From assembly GCA_023405565.1 (NCBI GenBank), contig JAEXXW010000269.1:1-6007 (forward strand): 6,007 nt of DNA, read 5' to 3'. Positions 5,995 to 6,007 of this stretch are shown piece after piece (the first letter of the stretch is position 1; each line of letters starts with the position of its first letter). The translations under genes were made by a program, and so were the position numbers. The notes under the pieces were generated by a model that saw nothing but the letters and a program-made list of their open reading frames with translations, was not told the DNA's origin and did no database searches. Source of the DNA: Pseudomonadota bacterium (lineage in GTDB: Bacteria; Pseudomonadota; Alphaproteobacteria; Rhizobiales; Xanthobacteraceae).

Positions 5995-6000
5995 GGGAGG
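5995..6000 (+). promoter_or_regulatory. Ribosome binding site of a plus-strand gene starting beyond the window
   Basis: GGGAGG is followed by seven bases to the window end, so a start codon at or just after 6008 would have ideal spacing. In many alphaproteobacteria flgF (then flgG, flgA, flgH) is divergent from fliL. The gene itself is not visible, so its identity is inferred only. Confidence 0.4.
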
Positions 6001-6007
6001 GTGAAAG

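Overview
The window carries part of a flagellar motor gene cluster from an alphaproteobacterium. The FliM sequence, the set of accompanying genes and their order point to the order Hyphomicrobiales, with a Nitrobacteraceae-like relative (Bradyrhizobium, Rhodopseudomonas, Nitrobacter) most likely. That placement rests on remembered family features, not on a search. All identifiable genes lie on the minus strand, so transcription runs from high to low coordinates.

Layout in transcription order. The divergent control region is 5709-6007 and ends at the window edge, where a plus-strand gene (expected to be flgF) seems about to begin. Next come fliL (5708-5193), fliM (5180-3960), a small membrane coiled-coil protein of the DUF6468 type (3963-3484), a MotE-like/MgtE-N protein (3487-2627), a 101-base gap, and a large exported protein with three AMIN-like beta modules and TPR-like helical hairpins (2525 to beyond position 1, truncated by the window). 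The first four genes are separated by 12 bases or overlap by 4 bases (GTGA and ATGA), which suggests one translationally coupled operon.

How the genes fit together. FliM is the C-ring switch protein. FliL is the inner-membrane protein that surrounds or supports stators. The MotE-like protein belongs to a group that assists stator or motor proteins from the periplasm. The DUF6468 protein is an uncharacterised membrane-anchored coiled coil of flagellar loci. The large last protein is predicted to be periplasmic and, through its AMIN-like modules, may contact the cell wall near the motor.

Most notable are regulatory signals. An exact TTAA-N7-TTAAC, the full CtrA consensus, sits in the only real gap inside the cluster, just before the AMIN/TPR gene. 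The fliL upstream region holds a TTAACCAT CtrA-type half-site, an element resembling the Caulobacter ftr (FlbD) site, a very AT-rich stretch and a good sigma-54 promoter candidate facing the divergent gene. Together these look like the Caulobacter-type CtrA/FlbD/sigma-54 flagellar hierarchy. No RNA genes, mobile elements or CRISPR arrays were seen.
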